Shown here piece after piece: positions 7,398 to 9,264 of a stretch of 9,264 nt of DNA (position 1 is the stretch's first letter; each line of letters opens with the position of its first letter). This DNA is from Candidatus Iainarchaeum sp. (GTDB taxonomy: Archaea; Iainarchaeota; Iainarchaeia; Iainarchaeales; GCA-2688035). Made by a program: the position numbers and the translations under genes. Below the pieces are notes generated by a model. The model was given only the letters and a program-made list of their open reading frames with translations, had not been told where the DNA came from and did no database searches. The DNA lies in NCBI GenBank assembly GCA_017608725.1, contig JAFCFG010000024.1, positions 1 to 9,264 on the forward strand, read 5' to 3'.

Positions 7398-7432
7398 CCC
7401 AAAAAAAAGACAATAGAATTAGGGCTTAAGCC
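7398..7432 (-). terminator. Possible weak terminator or attenuating hairpin before glyA
   Basis: Read on the minus strand, a perfect 10-base palindrome, GGCTTAAGCC (7432-7423), covers the stop codon of the upstream gene. It is followed after 14 bases by a T8 run (7408-7401). T-runs terminate archaeal transcription, so this could reduce readthrough from the unknown gene into glyA. The G run just after it (7400-7397) looks like the glyA ribosome-binding site. The palindrome is short and self-complementary without a real loop, so the case rests mainly on the T-run. Confidence 0.25.
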
Positions 7433-7938
7433 ATTAAAAGATTATTGTTGGCTTTTCCAGTGCTTCCTTTTCCAGCCAATTCCCTGCTGCGCTTTTGAGC
7501 TTCAAGTATGCTGTACTTCCTCACAAGCCCTGCAAACCTTTCTGCTTCAGCCTTGCCCTTTGCTCCTGCTATCAGATTGTATACTTGAATATCAATTTTT
7601 CTGAGATTCCTCTGGCGTTTTTTTTCAAGTTTTAAAGTGAGGGGAAGCTTTAAAGCCAGGTCAATCCTTTGAATCATTAGGCTTTCTACTTCTGATTTGA
7701 GTGCTGGGTTTAAAGGAATCTGCCTTAATGCCCTGCTTAAAATAGATTTTGCAGGGGCTTTTAGTTTTTCCCCCAGGCCGGTAGTGTAAAAAGAGCTGTC
7801 AAATTCAAAGCTAATAGCAGGCTTTTGTTTTTTGACACAGGCCCTTTTTTTCTTAGCAGATTTTTCCAGAAGGATTCTAAGCCTTGCCCCGAATTTTCTG
7901 ATTTTCATAAAAAGCACTATACAAATTGTTATTCTCAT
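7426..7938 (-). CDS. Basic protein of unknown function
   Basis: I do not recognise this 170-residue protein. It is strongly basic: the first 40 residues contain repeated K/R clusters (KIRKFGARLR, KSAKKKRACVKK). A middle part (FEFDSSFYTTGLGEKL) looks beta or loop-like, and a long helical, charged second half includes LKLEKKRQRNLRKID and EAQKRSRELAG. There is no signal peptide of usual form and no membrane helix, although the first ten residues (MRITICIVLF) are hydrophobic. The composition suggests binding to nucleic acid or ribosomes; this is inference only. ATG 7938 is the longest ATG start. ATG 7908 (MKIRKFGAR, 160 aa) is a good alternative, because ATAAATAG at 7942-7949 (minus CTATTTAT) could be a TATA box placing transcription start near 7919. 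The gene lies 36 bases upstream of glyA in the same direction. Confidence 0.6.
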   Translation of the reverse strand: MRITICIVLFMKIRKFGARLRILLEKSAKKKRACVKKQKPAISFEFDSSFYTTGLGEKLKAPAKSILSRALRQIPLNPALKSEVESLMIQRIDLALKLPLTLKLEKKRQRNLRKIDIQVYNLIAGAKGKAEAERFAGLVRKYSILEAQKRSRELAGKGSTGKANNNLLMA

Positions 7939-7958
7939 CAAATAAATAGCTTTCCCTG

Positions 7959-8042
7959 CTTGCCCCTGGGCTGTTGAACGGCTTTCGTTCCAAAGGCCAA
8001 ATTAATGCATTAAATTTAAGGCTGTTCAACAGCCTTGCCCCT
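7959..8042. repeat. Nested inverted and direct repeats across the end of the transporter gene
   Basis: An 11-bp inverted repeat has arms GGCTGTTGAAC (7969-7979) and GTTCAACAGCC (8024-8034). The right arm is also part of its own near-perfect palindrome GGCTGTTCAACAGCC (8020-8034), which spans the queT-like stop codon. Between the arms lie a perfect 12-bp palindrome, TTAATGCATTAA (8002-8013), and a small imperfect hairpin built on GGCTTT and AAAGGCC (7980-7998). The 9-base word CTTGCCCCT occurs as a direct repeat at both outer edges (7959-7967 and 8034-8042). The array could fold in the mRNA as a branched 3' structure, acting as a terminator or stability element, or be a remnant of a small mobile repeat. 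Confidence 0.55.
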
Positions 8043-8660
8043 AAGCCATTTCACGCCAAGATAACAGAACGGAGTGTCAAATAATGCAAACATGACTTTT
8101 ATCAGCCAATAGGGGATTATTAAAACAAAGATATAATCTGCAGTGAATTTTGGTGAGACAGCGTAGAACGCAATGAACATAAACAAAGTTGTGTCAATGA
8201 ATTGAGAAATAATTGTACTTGCATTGTTCCTCAGCCACAAAAACTTTCCCCCTGTTTTCTTCTTCCAAAAGTTGAATGCCCAAACATCATGCATTTGGGA
8301 GAAGAAAAATCCAATTATTGATGCGGCAAATATTCTCAGGGTTGTTCCAAAAATATTTGCATACTCTTCATCTGAAACAAAGCTTCTTTCAGCAGCAGGC
8401 AACAAAACGGCAATAGCTGTAACAAACAGAACAATTACCAACACACCCAGGCCAGCGTAAACAAACTCCTTTGCCTTCTCCTTTCCATGCACCTCCTCAA
8501 CAATATCAGTTATAAGAAAAAGTATTGGAAAAACAAGAATGCCAACACTTGCCTCAAACAAGCCAAAGTCTGCTATCTTCAGCCCAATCAAGTTTGCTGT
8601 AATCAAACAACCAACAAAGAGGGCAAGCAGAAAATTTGTTTTCTTTTCCACTGAAAGCAT
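8016..8660 (-). CDS. YhhQ/VUT-family transporter, predicted queuosine or 7-deazaguanine precursor uptake
   Basis: This is a 214-residue integral membrane protein with about six hydrophobic segments (roughly 9-28, 36-52, 66-88, 104-122, 145-167 and 176-200). It carries signatures of the YhhQ/DUF165 family: FPILFLITDIVEEVHGKEKAKE after the second helix, QMHDVWAFNFWKKKTGGK, LWLRNNASTIISQFIDTTLF, and KVMFALFDTPFCYLGVKWL near the end. Characterised bacterial members import the tRNA-modification precursors preQ0, preQ1 or queuine. In an archaeon the likely cargo is a 7-deazaguanine for archaeosine, but the substrate cannot be read from sequence. The family includes queT and yhhQ members, so I assign no symbol. 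ATG 8660 is the only sensible start, with no Shine-Dalgarno but a well-spaced TATA-like box upstream. The stop lies inside a palindrome. Confidence 0.88.
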   Translation of the reverse strand: MLSVEKKTNFLLALFVGCLITANLIGLKIADFGLFEASVGILVFPILFLITDIVEEVHGKEKAKEFVYAGLGVLVIVLFVTAIAVLLPAAERSFVSDEEYANIFGTTLRIFAASIIGFFFSQMHDVWAFNFWKKKTGGKFLWLRNNASTIISQFIDTTLFMFIAFYAVSPKFTADYIFVLIIPYWLIKVMFALFDTPFCYLGVKWLRGKAVEQP

Positions 8661-8682
8661 GAAGAAAGAGAATGCTCAAATC

Positions 8683-8690
8683 TTTAAAAA
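8683..8690 (-). promoter_or_regulatory. TATA-like box for leaderless transcription of the transporter gene
   Basis: On the minus strand TTTTTAAA (8690-8683) is centred 26-27 bases before the A of the transporter ATG at 8660. No ribosome-binding site lies between box and ATG; the spacer is pyrimidine-rich. This spacing is characteristic of archaeal promoters that make leaderless mRNAs. The 96-base gap between the folC-like stop (8757) and this gene otherwise holds no ORF or RNA gene that I can see. Confidence 0.5.
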
Positions 8691-8756
8691 GCTAACCTTA
8701 GTGCTTAAAAGGCTGCCTAATATCTCTGGAATTGGAGGGAATTAATGGGACTAAGC

Positions 8757-9264
8757 TTAAAAGTATTCGACACCCTGCTTAAGAAGTTTCATTGCCTCTC
8801 CGACAACAAAGCAGCTGCCTGTTACAAGCACTACGTCGCTTTTTGCAGCGCTCTTAATGGCGTTTCTTACCGCATTTCCAACCCCTTGGACAATTTCTGT
8901 TTCAGTTGAAAGCCTTTGGAATTGGTTTGCAAGCTTTTTTGGTTCCATTGCCCTGTGCTTTGCAGCAGTAACAAAAACCCTTTCTGCTATTGGCTTCAAG
9001 AGTTTTGCCATGCCAGCAGCGTTTTTGTCCTCGCTGATCCCAATAACAAGCAATGCCCTCTTCCCAGGGAATTGCTCTTTGAATGCCTTTGAAAGGACAA
9101 AGGCGCAGGCAGGGTTGTGAGCGCAATCAAATATTACAGTTGGGTTTTTCTTGGCTATCTGAAACCTGCCTGGCCATTTTGCATTGACAAGGCCTTCCCT
9201 AATTGCCTTCTCACTAATCAAAACACCTTGCTTCTGCAGTTCCTTTGCAACAGCAACTGCGGTT
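8757..9264 (-). CDS. folC: Folylpolyglutamate synthase / dihydrofolate synthase, C-terminal part (5' end outside window)
   Basis: The frame is open to the right edge, so this is the last 168 codons of a longer gene; a TTG at 9221 is internal, not the start. The visible part is the C-terminal glutamate-ligase domain of the Mur ligase-like FolC family: WPGRFQ at the domain junction, VIFDCAHNPA (family pattern LDGAHNPxA), LLVIGISEDKNAAGM (family FGxxxDKD), AKHRAMEPKKLA (family PRAxxxxxLA), and VVLVTGSCFVVGEAMKLL (family TGSLYLVGE). FolC joins glutamate to dihydropteroate and/or lengthens the polyglutamate tail of folates, retaining them in the cell. The ATP-binding P-loop domain lies outside the window, so whether the enzyme has one or both activities cannot be judged. 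It transcribes toward the transporter gene but is separated from it by 96 bases with a promoter. Confidence 0.88.
   Translation of the reverse strand, partial: TAVAVAKELQKQGVLISEKAIREGLVNAKWPGRFQIAKKNPTVIFDCAHNPACAFVLSKAFKEQFPGKRALLVIGISEDKNAAGMAKLLKPIAERVFVTAAKHRAMEPKKLANQFQRLSTETEIVQGVGNAVRNAIKSAAKSDVVLVTGSCFVVGEAMKLLKQGVEYF

Noticed and set aside
8661..8756. Small RNA or tRNA in the gap between the folC-like gene and the transporter gene
   Set aside because: No cloverleaf, CCA end or strong hairpin could be found. The A/T-rich box is better explained as a promoter.
1..9264. CRISPR array, insertion sequence, phage or toxin-antitoxin genes
   Set aside because: No regularly spaced repeats, transposase motifs, integrase or small paired genes of those kinds were found; the window is metabolic genes apart from the short repeats noted.

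Overview
This window is a compact one-carbon (C1) and folate gene cluster, most likely from an archaeon. The evidence for Archaea is the preference for AGG/AGA and ATA codons, the use of GTG starts, glycine decarboxylase split into two genes, and an A/T-rich box centred about 26 bases before the queT-like ATG, as expected for a leaderless archaeal promoter. The dense packing and mixed Shine-Dalgarno/leaderless starts would fit a DPANN-type genome (for example Diapherotrites or Micrarchaeota). That lineage is a guess; the sequence alone does not prove it.

Plus strand, 1-5274. The last 21 codons of an unidentified gene are followed by a tight glycine cleavage operon: gcvT (T-protein), gcvH (lipoyl carrier), gcvPA and gcvPB (the two subunits of P-protein). 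After it come a short ORF that resembles the N-terminus of threonine synthase with no catalytic domain, and lipA (lipoyl synthase), which makes the cofactor carried by GcvH. The L-protein (dihydrolipoyl dehydrogenase) and an octanoyl or lipoate transferase are not in the window.

Minus strand, 5250-9264. Read in transcription order from the right edge: the 3' part of a folC-like folylpolyglutamate/dihydrofolate synthase, a six-helix YhhQ-family transporter (queuosine or 7-deazaguanine precursor type) with its own predicted promoter, a basic protein of unknown function, glyA (serine hydroxymethyltransferase) and folD (methylene-THF dehydrogenase/cyclohydrolase). folD meets lipA tail to tail with a 25-bp overlap of coding sequence.

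Functionally, GcvT/H/PA/PB with LipA breaks glycine into CO2, NH3 and 5,10-methylene-THF. GlyA interconverts serine and glycine on the same C1 carrier, FolD oxidises methylene-THF to 10-formyl-THF, and FolC builds or polyglutamylates the folate. The set implies that this organism uses tetrahydrofolate for these C1 steps, whereas many archaea rely on tetrahydromethanopterin.

The most unusual items are the threonine-synthase-like fragment between gcvPB and lipA, a nested inverted-repeat structure at the end of the transporter gene, the lipA/folD overlap, an Arg-to-His change in the FolD nucleotide-binding loop, and the unknown basic protein upstream of glyA.
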